The notes under the pieces were generated by a model. The model searched no databases. It worked only from the letters and a program-made list of their open reading frames with translations, and was not told the origin of the DNA. Positions 1 to 8,240 of a DNA stretch of 23,031 nucleotides are shown one piece after another (the stretch's first letter is position 1; every line of letters begins with the position of its first letter). This DNA is from G020354085 sp964482055 (GTDB lineage Bacteria > Pseudomonadota > Gammaproteobacteria > Acidiferrobacterales > Sulfurifustaceae): positions 1 to 23,031 of the forward strand of contig CAYZVX010000043.1 in the NCBI GenBank assembly GCA_964482055.1. The letters run 5' to 3'. A program made the translations under genes and the position numbers.

Positions 1-1
1 G

Positions 2-1306
2 AGCAGCGCCGCGACCACGGCGTTCGACGTGCTCAACCGCCGGTTCCTGCGCGATTACCCGGGCGAGGCGGCGCAGGTGCTCGAGCGCCTGGCGCCTGCC
101 GAGGCGGCCGGGCTGCTCGCGCGCCAGACGCTGCACGGCTTGCTCGCCGTCTGGCCATACCTGTCGGGTGATGTGGCCGAGCAGGTGCTGCTTGCGCTGC
201 CGGATCGCGTGGCCCGTGGCGTGCTGGCGGAGCTGGAGCCCGCGCAGAGCGCGGCGCTGCTTGCGCGCCTGCCCCCCGAAGCCCGGCAGGCGCGCCTCGA
301 GAAGCTCGACCCGGGCGTGCGCAAGGAGCTCGAGACGCTGCTGCAGTTTCCACCCGACGCCGCTGGCGCGCTCATGGACCCGCGCGTCACGGCGTTTCGC
401 GCCAGCATGACGGTGGGCGAGGCGGAGGCGCGCCTGCGGCTGCGCAAGCTTGCGCGCCTGCACGAGCTCTATCTGGTCGACCCGGAGCAGCGCCTCGAGG
501 GGCGCGTGGAGCTGCACGACCTCGCGCTTGCCGACCCGAAGCAGACCCTCGCCGCCATTGCGCGCCCGCTGCTTGCCGCGGTGCAGCCGGTGAGCACGCG
601 TGATGAGGTCGTCGCGCAGCTCGAACGCCACAAGCTCGCCAGCCTGCCGGTGGTCGATCATGACGGGCGCCTGATCGGCGTCATTCATCACGAAGGCCTG
701 GTCACCGCCCTTACCCAGGAGGCGAGCCTCGATATCCAAACCATGGTCGGTGCCTCGCGCGACGAGCGCGCGCTGTCCAGTGTCTGGTTCGCGGTGCGCA
801 AGCGCCTCGGCTGGTTGCATGTCAACCTGCTCACCGCGTTCCTGGCCTCGGCGGTGGTCGGGCTGTTCGAGGGCACCATCGCCAAGTTCACCGCGCTCGC
901 CGTGCTCATGCCGATCGTGGCCGGCCAGTCCGGCAATGCCGGCCAGCAGGCGCTCGCCGTCACCATGCGCGGCCTCACGATCCGCGAGATCGGCGCGCGC
1001 CACTGGCTGCGTGTGACGTGGAAAGAGATGCGCACTGGCTTCATCAACGGCAGTGCCATCGCGCTCACTACCGGCGCCGGCGTATGGGCGTGGAGCGGCT
1101 CGCCCGGCCTGGCGCTCGTTATTGGCTCATCCATGGTCATCGCCATGGTGGCGGCCGGCTTCGCCGGTGCGCTGATCCCGATCCTGCTGGTGCGTTTCGG
1201 CCAGGACCCGGCGCAGTCCTCTTCGATCGTACTCACCACCGTCACCGATGTGGTCGGGTTTTTCTCCTTCCTCGGAATCGCGACGCTGTTTGCTGGATTT
1301 CTTTGA
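2..1306 (+). CDS. mgtE: Magnesium transporter MgtE (5'-truncated by window edge)
   Basis: Inner-membrane Mg2+ channel of the MgtE family. The frame is open to the window edge with no stop, and family N-termini extend further, so the first in-frame GTG at 29 is probably internal (Val) and a few to about 20 residues lie outside. Counting from that GTG, the order is: MgtE_N superhelical domain with Leu/Glu-rich repeats (about 1-105), two CBS domains (about 112-230, the second containing SLPVVDHDGRLIGVI), then a C-terminal membrane domain (about 265-425). The family signature is visible as GQSGNAGQQALAV, as is the late Asp in TDVVGFFSFLG, which in known MgtE structures lies at the pore. In the family, the cytosolic N and CBS domains sense Mg2+ and gate the pore. 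The gene appears to stand alone, followed by about 400 bp without a gene. Confidence 0.93.
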   Translation, partial: SSAATTAFDVLNRRFLRDYPGEAAQVLERLAPAEAAGLLARQTLHGLLAVWPYLSGDVAEQVLLALPDRVARGVLAELEPAQSAALLARLPPEARQARLEKLDPGVRKELETLLQFPPDAAGALMDPRVTAFRASMTVGEAEARLRLRKLARLHELYLVDPEQRLEGRVELHDLALADPKQTLAAIARPLLAAVQPVSTRDEVVAQLERHKLASLPVVDHDGRLIGVIHHEGLVTALTQEASLDIQTMVGASRDERALSSVWFAVRKRLGWLHVNLLTAFLASAVVGLFEGTIAKFTALAVLMPIVAGQSGNAGQQALAVTMRGLTIREIGARHWLRVTWKEMRTGFINGSAIALTTGAGVWAWSGSPGLALVIGSSMVIAMVAAGFAGALIPILLVRFGQDPAQSSSIVLTTVTDVVGFFSFLGIATLFAGFL

Positions 1307-1702
1307 ACGCTCGGGGCGGCTCGCCTGTGGGTGAGGGCGTGTCCAGCATGCAACAGGTCTTGGTAGCGGACGCCTTCATCCCCTTGATCTCCTGCGATGA
1401 TCACGTGCATGAGCACCGGGACCGAAGTGTCGTCGCGTTGGGGATGACCGAGCCATCCTGCCGCAGCTTCTTTCAGCCAACCTCACGCGCAAATCAACCG
1501 GACACAGACACAGCGTCGGCGTCGTTACAGGAAGTTTACGTGCGCCCGGTGCTGGCTTGACCGTCCGCGGGTGCACTAGTACGGTGATACCTGGTGCCCA
1601 GAATCAAGTACCTGACACCAAGCGCAATGGCCGCGCAGTTTGACTCGCCAATGGAGTGTTGCCAGGGTGCGAACGCGGCACGCAGCACGACGGGGCTTGA
1701 GC
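1307..1702. other. Intergenic stretch, no gene seen
   Basis: About 400 bp between mgtE and the methyltransferase gene. Open frames here lack family-like sequence or a ribosome binding site. No T-tract terminator follows mgtE and I found no convincing promoter. It marks the boundary to a less GC-rich accessory gene. Confidence 0.5.
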
Positions 1703-2374
1703 GTGAAACTGGTTCGACTGGCAGACCGGGTCATTTCCGAAGGGCTCATCGGCTGCGCGCGCCGGGCCTACGTCGAGGTCAACGATCGGTTGAAGGAACG
1801 GCACTTCGGGATCAGCACATCCTCCTTCGTTGAGCCTCCCGCGCTTGGGTATGGCTCGGAATGCGAGCGATACGAGCCTCTGGACGACCAAAGCATCTAC
1901 ACCATCATGTCGAAGTGGCGTGTCCGCCCGGCTGATTCCCTCCTCGACTACGGCTGCGGTATGGGCAGGGTCGTCGTCGTGGCTTGCACCAGACCATTTC
2001 GCCGCGTCATTGGCGTCGAGGTGTCGCCTGCGCTTTGCAGGATTGCCCGGGCCAACGTGAGTAGCGCGAGGAACATGTCGCAAGCGTCATCGGTTGAGAT
2101 CGTCGAGGCCGACGCAACTGAGTTTGACGTCCCCGATGACGTGACCGTGCTGTGGTTCTTCAATCCGTTCTACGGCGCCGTCATGGCGAAAGTCATCGCG
2201 CGCATCCAGGCCTCGTTGCGGCGCGCACCGCGACGGATCGTTCTTGTTCATGTCGTGCCGGACAATATCTCCTGCCCGTTTGTCTCCGTCGATTGGCTTC
2301 AGTCGACGATGAAATTTCGTGTCGGGCCGTGGGATCGGCTGACGTGCCTGATGTTCGAAAGCGCACGTCAATAG
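1703..2374 (+). CDS. Class I SAM-dependent methyltransferase
   Basis: Small Rossmann-fold methyltransferase of unknown substrate, about 223 residues. Motif I is clear (LLDYGCGMGRVVV), followed by the acidic end of beta-2 (VIGVEVSPALC), the motif II region (VEIVEADATEF) and a motif III-like strand (TVLWFFNPFYG). NPFYG sits where catalytic NPPY/DPPY-type motifs lie in some methyltransferases. I prefer the GTG at 1703, preceded by GGGG; an in-frame TTG at 1640 would add an unconvincing basic leader. Lower GC and different codon use from mgtE suggest an accessory or transferred gene. No glycosyltransferase or other partner gene is adjacent, so the substrate cannot be inferred. Confidence 0.75.
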   Translation: MKLVRLADRVISEGLIGCARRAYVEVNDRLKERHFGISTSSFVEPPALGYGSECERYEPLDDQSIYTIMSKWRVRPADSLLDYGCGMGRVVVVACTRPFRRVIGVEVSPALCRIARANVSSARNMSQASSVEIVEADATEFDVPDDVTVLWFFNPFYGAVMAKVIARIQASLRRAPRRIVLVHVVPDNISCPFVSVDWLQSTMKFRVGPWDRLTCLMFESARQ

Positions 2375-2469
2375 TGTCAAGCAGGTAAGCCGAACGACAG
2401 GAAGCGAGCACGCTCCTGATTTACATCCCATCGCGCGCGCGGCCACCCGCCGTCGGTGGCAGAGCAGCG

Positions 2470-3653
2470 CTAAACGATGCAGTGCTTGATCCCTGACTCG
2501 TCCCAGCTGATCCCGATACCGGGCGTTTCGGAAACGACGGCGTGTCCGTTCTCGATCCTGAGAGGTTCCTGCACGATTGGATTGGCCCAGTCGACATATT
2601 CCAGCCAGTGACAGGTCGGGGACGCCGCCAGGAGATGCGCGCTGATTTCCGGGAACAGATGACTGGAAAGCGGCAGTCCAGCGGACGCGGCCAGCGCGGC
2701 GGCACGTAGCCAGTTCGTGACTCCACCAATCTTCATGGCATCCGGCATGCCGAAGTCGGATGCGCCGGCCGCGATGCACTTCGACATGTCGTACGGGCCC
2801 CACCAGTTCTCGCCCATCTGGATCGCGCTCCNNNNNNNNNNNNNNNNNNNNNNNNNNNNNNNNNNNNNNNNNNNNNNNNNNNNNNNNNNNNNNNNNNNNN
2901 NNNNNNNNNNNNNNNNNNNNNNNNNNNNNNNCGGACCTGGGCGTGGCCGGCGAAGTCCTCGGCCAGCGTCGGCTCCTCGATCCAGTACGACCCCTCCTCA
3001 GCGAGGAGCCGGATTCGTTGGATCGCCGCCGGGACCGAGAGCGACTGGTTGAAGTCGGCCATGATCTGGATCTCGTCGCTCACCGCACGCCGCACCGCCC
3101 GCACCACCTTGACATCTCTCCGCTCGTGCGGGTAGCCCAGTCTGACCTTGATCGCCTTGAAACCCGGCGCCACCAGTTCCTGCGCCTCGCTTGCCGCCCG
3201 CTAGGCCCCGATGATCCCCAGTCCGCAGCTGTTGTACGCGGGAACCGGACGCGGTTCGCTGCCCAGCATCCGCACGAGCGGCAGGCCGCAGGCCTTCGCG
3301 AGCGCATCCCAGGCGACCATGTCGATACCGGCCATCGCCATGCCCGCCACGCCCTTTGATCCCAGGAGCCGGAACTGGCGCTGCAGTTTCTGTTCGATGG
3401 CCAGCGGGGCAACGCGGTCACCCTTAATCAGGCCGGCCAGGCTCACGAGGAGCTGCCGGACCGGTCTGAGGGCAAGTGGCGTATAGCAGAACAGGTAGGC
3501 ACACCCGGTGATCCCTTCTTCGGTATGCAGGTCGATCAGAAGCAGCGGCGCGGCCGCGATCGTGCCGCTGCTCGTGTGAAGAGGCCGCGTCATCGGCACG
3601 TCGACGGCGCGCACGCGCAGTTCGCGGACTGTGAGCCGGGGAGAGAATTGCAT
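2470..3653 (-). pseudogene. Mandelate racemase/enolase-superfamily gene, interrupted by in-frame TAG and an assembly gap
   Basis: Mandelate racemase-like TIM-barrel enzyme in three pieces. The N-terminal lid domain (3204-3653) resembles mandelate racemase along its length, for example HTSSGTIAAAPLLLIDL and AGIDMVAWDALAKA. It ends at TAG (3201-3203), but the same frame resumes at once (AQELVAPGFKAIKVRLGYP) and runs into the 100-N gap. The C-terminal part (2470-2831) follows the gap. Superfamily residues are present: Asp in MADFNQ, Glu in WIEEPT, Glu in MGENWW, Asp in MPDAMKIGG, His in SSHLFPE and Glu in HWLEY. The second Lys of the KxK motif is Arg. The start at 3653 is supported by GGAGG eight bases upstream; an in-frame ATG at 3677 lacks this. 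The substrate is unknown. The stop may be a real mutation or an assembly error beside the gap. Confidence 0.82.
2832..2931. other. Assembly gap (100 N)
   Basis: Exactly 100 N, a usual placeholder for a gap of unknown size. It falls inside the enolase-superfamily gene between HAQV (right flank) and SAIQMGENWW (left flank), read on the minus strand. Confidence 0.99.
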
Positions 3654-3742
3654 TGTTCTTGCCTCCGTGGCGCCCATTGAACCACAGGGAGCGGCTCCAG
3701 TCCGGTGGTGAAAGCGTCTTTCTCGTTATCGGGCGACTTGGC

Positions 3743-3760
3743 GCCGGCGCGGTCGCCGGC
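3743..3760. repeat. GC-rich stem-loop between two minus-strand genes
   Basis: Perfect 7-bp inverted repeat: GCCGGCG at 3743-3749 and CGCCGGC at 3754-3760 with a 4-nt loop. It lies just downstream of the acyltransferase gene stop. No T-tract follows on the minus strand, so it is not a classical terminator; it may protect the mRNA 3' end. Confidence 0.4.
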
Positions 3761-3768
3761 GTGGCTAC

Positions 3769-4785
3769 TCAGACTCCGCTCAGTCCCCAGCCGTGGTAGT
3801 CGCAGGGGTGCCGCAACGCATACGTCTCGAGCCGCTTGACGAACTGCGCCATCAGTGAGTCGACCTGCCGAGCGGTAGCGGCGCTCGTCGCGGCATTCAG
3901 CGCGGGTTCCACCATCGTGACGTAGGTCCCGTCCGGCTGGCGTACCGTAAAGACCGGAAGCAGCGCCGCGCCGGTGGTCACGGACAACGAGGCCGCGCCT
4001 TCGGCCAGCGCGATGCTGCCGTTCAGAAACGGGAAGCGGTGGGGAAGCCTTCGTCCCTCGGTGGTCGCCGTCACCGACACCAGCCGGTTTTCGCGCAAGC
4101 GCTTGATCAGGACGCGCAGCGGGTTGACCTGCACGCCGGGCGCGATCACCAGGCGCTCGGCGAGAAAGCGATTCTCGATTCGCGTCCATATCGGGTTGAA
4201 CAGCTGCGCTCCCCACAGGCTGGTGGAAAAACCGTGATCGAAGCGGCTCAGGTGCGAGACCTGGTAGCCGGCCTGGTGGAGCGCCATCTTGGCGATCAGG
4301 TCCTTGCACGCCATCGGGGCGAGCCACAGCACGGCGCCGCGGCCCGCGGCCAGCGCGCGCTCGATGTGCTCGCGCCCGACGAGCCGAATCTGCGGCCGCC
4401 AGCCATGGGGTGCATACAAGCGCATGCCCTGCAGGCGCAGCAGATGGTTGTTGGCCAGATTGGCGCGCGCGATCTCATGGATGTCGACGGCGAGTCGGCG
4501 TTCGCCGATCAGCTCCGAAAGCTCACCGTGGTAGGTGGCGGCATTGCGCTTCAGGAACATCGAGACCCGCGCCAGTGCGCGGCACAGCGGCCACCAGAGG
4601 CGCTCGGGAAGGCACCAGGCGAGCACGGCGACAGCGGGAATATAAGCAAACAGGAAGAAGTCACGCCGCTGCCAGCGCGCACGTGGTCGGTCCGGTGTCC
4701 AGTTGGGGTCTTGGGCCGGGCGCGCCGCTGGCGATGTGCTTGACTGTGTCACGACTGCAGGTTCGTTCAATGCATCACGCCGCAA
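3769..4785 (-). CDS. LpxL/HtrB-like lipid A acyltransferase-family protein
   Basis: Member of the lysophospholipid/Kdo2-lipid A acyltransferase fold, up to 338 residues. A Pro/Ala-rich leader is followed by a membrane-anchor segment (about 42-60, FFLFAYIPAVAVLAWCLP), then the acyltransferase domain: GREHIERALAAGRGAVLWLA, the C-terminal blocks FPFLNGSIALAEGAASLSVTTGAALLPVF, and a final RHPCDYHGWG where classical enzymes have a Trp/His-rich end. The HX4D/E catalytic motif expected after the GRG...L strand reads P157-MACK-D162, so the His is absent. Either the protein is non-acylating or it uses other residues. The start is uncertain: TTG at 4785 is the longest choice, with TTG 4770 and GTG 4752 as alternatives, and none has a strong ribosome binding site. 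It lies about 115 bp upstream of the enolase-family start on the same strand, so co-transcription is possible. Confidence 0.78.
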   Translation of the reverse strand: MRRDALNEPAVVTQSSTSPAARPAQDPNWTPDRPRARWQRRDFFLFAYIPAVAVLAWCLPERLWWPLCRALARVSMFLKRNAATYHGELSELIGERRLAVDIHEIARANLANNHLLRLQGMRLYAPHGWRPQIRLVGREHIERALAAGRGAVLWLAPMACKDLIAKMALHQAGYQVSHLSRFDHGFSTSLWGAQLFNPIWTRIENRFLAERLVIAPGVQVNPLRVLIKRLRENRLVSVTATTEGRRLPHRFPFLNGSIALAEGAASLSVTTGAALLPVFTVRQPDGTYVTMVEPALNAATSAATARQVDSLMAQFVKRLETYALRHPCDYHGWGLSGV

Positions 4786-4940
4786 ACGACTGCCAGGGCA
4801 GGCGTTGGCGCCTACGGCTGCCGACTGGCGCGAGGCTGTTTGCGCTCAACCCGGTCAGTTTACTCCACCCGCCCCGTTCTCGGGCAAACGGTGCGGACGG
4901 AAAACCGTCACGATTCGGGCCCAGATCAAAGAAAGGCCGG

Positions 4941-7061
4941 CTAAGAGGTCAACCGGCGATAGATGTCCGGCACCTTGAGCGGCAGCTTGCGCACGTCGTC
5001 GATAATGACGTAATGCGCGGCACCGTACATGTGCGGCAGGTATTCGCGTGCCTCCTTGTCGATCGTGATGCAGAAGGAGTGCACGCCGCCACGCCTGGCC
5101 TCAACGAGCGCCTGGCGCGTGTCCTCGATGCCGTACTGGCCGCGATAGCCGTCGTGGTAGTCGTCCGGCTTGCCGTCGGACAGCGTGATGAGCAGCTTGG
5201 TGCGCGCCTCCACCTCGTTCAGCAGTGCGGTGAGGTGGCGGATGGCGAAACCCATGCGCGTGTATTCCTGCGGGCGTATGCCGCTGATGCGCGCGCGCAC
5301 CTCGGCGCCGTACGGTTCATCGAAGCGCTTGATGCGAAACAGCTCGCAGCGCTTGCGCGTTACCCCGGAAAAGCCGTAGATGGCGTAGCGATCGCCGAGC
5401 GCCTCGAGCGCCTCGCACAGCAGCACCAGCGATTCGCGTTCGGCGTCGTTGATCCAGCCCTTGGTCGAGCCGCTCATGTCGATCATGAAGGCCACGGCGA
5501 TGTTGCGTTCGGCGCGCTGCGTGCGGGTGAAGAGCCGTTCGCTCATCTCGCGCCCGTCGCGGCTGTCGGCAATGGCCTCGACCAGGGCGTCGATATCGAC
5601 CTCGTCGCCACGCGGCTCGCGCTTGAGCAGGCGGTTGTCGTCGCGCATCGCTTCGAAGGTGCGCTTAAGGCGTGTCACGACCGGGCGGTGCCGCTCGAGC
5701 GCCTCGCGCACGAACCCGTCGTGTACCGGGGTCACATCCTTCTCACGCATCGCGCACCAGTTCTTGCGGTAGTGCTGGCGTCCGAAGTCCCACTCCGGAA
5801 GCAGTGTCGCGCCCTCCTCGTGATAGGTGCCCTTCCACACCTCGTCCGGATCCTTTTCTTTTGCCTGGTACAGGGCAGGGTCATACTCGCCGTCGCCAGC
5901 GGCGACCAGGTACTCAGGCGGAATCCCGCCTAGATCGAGCTCGATCGATGTGAGCAGCTGCCGTACATCCTCGGGCGGTGCGATCGGCACGCCGTCGAGA
6001 ACCAGCTCAAACGCACCAGGCTGGTTGCCGGCGCCACGCTGGGGCTCGAGGTCGAACCGCGCGGGCTTCTCGCCCGCGGCTCGTTGCGCGGGCTGGTGCT
6101 CCTTGGCGAGCTGCGCAAGCTTCACGCGCAGCAGCATCTTTTCGCGCTCCAGGCGCGCCGCCAGGCAGGCCGCTACCGCCTCGGGCCGCAGCTCGCCCTG
6201 GAAACAGAGCTCCGGCAACGGGTCGGTGGTGTCGGCGCTGGCGAGCAGCCGCAGGCTCAATCCGATATCCGCCGACGGGTCGGCGAGCGCCTGCGCGAAG
6301 CGCGCCCAACCCGGCGCCAGCCGATCCTGACCGAGCACATGCTTGAGGTGCTGCATCTCGCGGTGCAGGCCGGGCAGCTCGCGGGCAATGCAGGCCTCAA
6401 GACGCAGCGCTTCGAGTGTTGCCAGCGCTCGCAGGGCGCGCGGCTTGTCGGTGTAGGCGCCGAGCGCCTGTTCGAGGTCGAAGCGAAAGCTGCCGTAGCG
6501 CGTCTGCGCCCAGAGCAGCGTGACCAGCGCCTTGGCGAGGCGAAAATTATCCTCCGCGGTTGGCATGCGCGCGATCACGGGCGGCAGGAACAGGGTCTCG
6601 GAGTCGGTGTACGCGGCCTCAGCCTGGGCGAGCTTGAGCCGCCGTCCGGACAGGCCGTTGACGAACGTCAGCAGAATGCCGTCGATGTCCTCGAGCAGCA
6701 CGCCAGCGGTGTGCTCGTGGTGCAGCTGCGCGAAATTCTCGACGCGCTCGATCACGAGCAGCGCCGGGCGCAGCCCGGCGCGGTCGTAGGTGTCCATGGC
6801 GTGCAGCGCCCAGGCCTCCATGAGATGGCGGTCCATGCGCGCGAGCAGGCGCGGCGCGCGGCGCGCGAACTGGTAGGCGATCTCGATATTGGTGGTGGCG
6901 ATGCGGCGGATCCAGCCGAGCAGGAACTCCTGCTCATCGCGCGGACGGTTGGCGAGCTCGGTGACGAGCTGATCGACGCGGTAGAAAGTAAACTCGACCT
7001 GCAGCCACCGCTCCAACAAGCCAGTGATGGCGTCACCCGGCAGGCGCTCGTCGAGGTTCAT
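4941..7061 (-). CDS. norD: NorD/CbbO-like VWA-domain protein
   Basis: 706-residue cytosolic protein with a C-terminal von Willebrand A domain. The MIDAS motif is explicit (FMIDMSGSTKGW, a DxSxS arrangement), followed by the second ligand region (YTRMGFAIRHL) and LLITLSDGKPDDYHDGY. The N-terminal two thirds are helical, and the charged middle (KRTFEAMRDDNRLLKREPRGDEVDIDALVEA) is typical of NorD/CbbO proteins. In known systems these act with a MoxR-type AAA+ ATPase (NorQ or CbbQ) to activate nitric oxide reductase or Rubisco. No such ATPase, nor norCB or cbbLS, is in the window, so the target enzyme is unresolved and the symbol marks the family only. The start is 44 bp after the YkgJ-like gene on the same strand, which suggests an operon. 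Confidence 0.85.
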   Translation of the reverse strand: MNLDERLPGDAITGLLERWLQVEFTFYRVDQLVTELANRPRDEQEFLLGWIRRIATTNIEIAYQFARRAPRLLARMDRHLMEAWALHAMDTYDRAGLRPALLVIERVENFAQLHHEHTAGVLLEDIDGILLTFVNGLSGRRLKLAQAEAAYTDSETLFLPPVIARMPTAEDNFRLAKALVTLLWAQTRYGSFRFDLEQALGAYTDKPRALRALATLEALRLEACIARELPGLHREMQHLKHVLGQDRLAPGWARFAQALADPSADIGLSLRLLASADTTDPLPELCFQGELRPEAVAACLAARLEREKMLLRVKLAQLAKEHQPAQRAAGEKPARFDLEPQRGAGNQPGAFELVLDGVPIAPPEDVRQLLTSIELDLGGIPPEYLVAAGDGEYDPALYQAKEKDPDEVWKGTYHEEGATLLPEWDFGRQHYRKNWCAMREKDVTPVHDGFVREALERHRPVVTRLKRTFEAMRDDNRLLKREPRGDEVDIDALVEAIADSRDGREMSERLFTRTQRAERNIAVAFMIDMSGSTKGWINDAERESLVLLCEALEALGDRYAIYGFSGVTRKRCELFRIKRFDEPYGAEVRARISGIRPQEYTRMGFAIRHLTALLNEVEARTKLLITLSDGKPDDYHDGYRGQYGIEDTRQALVEARRGGVHSFCITIDKEAREYLPHMYGAAHYVIIDDVRKLPLKVPDIYRRLTS

Positions 7062-7105
7062 GACGCCGTCACGTTGTGGCGCAACCGGACGCGGCGCGCC
7101 GGCAG

Positions 7106-8026
7106 TTAGTCAATTTGGTTGTACTTGTCGTTCGGATCGACCCGCGTGCCCTCGATCGGTCCGACCTTGGCCGCGATCTCATCGAGCATGGCCTCGCGCT
7201 CCTTCTTGCGCGCCAGGCGTTTCTGCAGCGCATCCGGCTTGATGGCAATCGACATCTCTTTAAACAAGACCTGGCGCAGTAGACGGAAACCGAACTCCAT
7301 GAGCTCCAGGTCGTCGGTGCGGAGCTTCTCCTTCAGATCGGCCGGGAGGTCGTAGACGTCATTGAACGAATCCGTGCCAACGAATTCGCGGAAACGGTCG
7401 AGGTCGTAGCAGGCCATGAAGAACAGTTGCAGGCTGCGCGGCGTGGGTTTGCCGACCGTGGGACCGGAGGACTTCTTCTTGAGGATCAGCTGACGCCAGC
7501 CGCGCCCGCGCTCGTCGTACTCGATGAGCCCCTGCTCCTTGCGGTAGTCCTCGATCTTGATCGGCCGCGGCTCGTTGTGACCGAGACAGTGCGACTCCTT
7601 GACGAGCGCGTAGCCTTGCGTGTCGGTGAATTCGTTTTGCTTGCGCATGGACAGCAGCGCCACCGGGTAGTAGCGGCAGGCGGTGGGACGGTCCTCGTAC
7701 ACGCTGCATCCCTCCGGCACCATGAACTGGCAGGCGCTGCCGTTTTCGACGGGCTTCAGCTTCACGCCCGCAATGCCGCCGGGCTCCAGTTCGTAGGGAT
7801 ACGTGTACTGCGTGAGAAATTCCCCAGTCGTGATCTTGAGGCGGCGCGCCAGGCGCAGAATGTCGTACGGCGTAAGCGAGATGTCGATGTTGCTGCAGCA
7901 CGCGTTCCAGCACGCGATGCCGCGATGGCAGCGGAAATTGATGGTGGCGTCGCCCTCGACCAGCACGGGCAGGACCGGGCTTTTCGGAAACGGGGCTTCG
8001 CTCGCGTCGATCTTGATGTCAGCCAT
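7106..8026 (-). CDS. YkgJ-family cysteine-cluster protein
   Basis: 306-residue protein of the YkgJ family of putative Zn/Fe-chelating proteins. The Cys cluster is visible: CHRGIACWNACC (about 33-44), CQFMVPEGCSVYEDRPTACRYYP (residues about 98-120, given in part) and a later CLGH. The C-terminal half is basic and helical without metal motifs (KKKSS, RLARKKEREAM). Members are often paired with enzymes needing a metal centre or maturation, but biochemical function is mostly unknown. The gene directly precedes the NorD/CbbO-like gene (44-bp gap), so a role in assembling or activating the same metalloenzyme is a reasonable inference, not shown. The ATG at 8026 begins a sensible N-terminus. A dyad-symmetric site lies about 80-100 bp upstream. 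Confidence 0.82.
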   Translation of the reverse strand: MADIKIDASEAPFPKSPVLPVLVEGDATINFRCHRGIACWNACCSNIDISLTPYDILRLARRLKITTGEFLTQYTYPYELEPGGIAGVKLKPVENGSACQFMVPEGCSVYEDRPTACRYYPVALLSMRKQNEFTDTQGYALVKESHCLGHNEPRPIKIEDYRKEQGLIEYDERGRGWRQLILKKKSSGPTVGKPTPRSLQLFFMACYDLDRFREFVGTDSFNDVYDLPADLKEKLRTDDLELMEFGFRLLRQVLFKEMSIAIKPDALQKRLARKKEREAMLDEIAAKVGPIEGTRVDPNDKYNQID

Positions 8027-8107
8027 GGAGCTAGTCTCTGGGCACAGCGGGGATTTGCGGGGGCAGAGTGTAGCGCGCGGCAGGGGCTGGTGTCTCGCTC
8101 AACCGCA

Positions 8108-8126
8108 GGAAAACCCCGGGTTTTCC
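8108..8126. promoter_or_regulatory. Dyad-symmetric site upstream of the ykgJ-like gene
   Basis: GGAAAACCC and GGGTTTTCC are exact inverted copies around a single central C. The absence of a loop disfavours an RNA hairpin and favours binding by a dimeric protein. It sits 82-100 bp upstream of the ykgJ-like start and about 115 bp downstream of the yebC-like stop. Confidence 0.4.
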
Positions 8127-8240
8127 GCTGTTTCGCGCCAACAGGGCAGCGTCACGCGTGCCGCACGCCGGGCCGGCACTCCGCCACTGGCGCGGCGTCA
8201 GCCCTCAGGCGGCACGGCGCCGATTCTCGAAGGAACCCGG

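Noticed and set aside
3201..3203. Pyrrolysine or programmed TAG readthrough
   Set aside because: No downstream insertion element seen and the family has no special residue at this site.
4410..5933. 507-codon plus-strand open frame across the acyltransferase and norD-like genes
   Set aside because: Spans two real genes on the other strand and shows Arg/Ala/Val-rich shadow composition.
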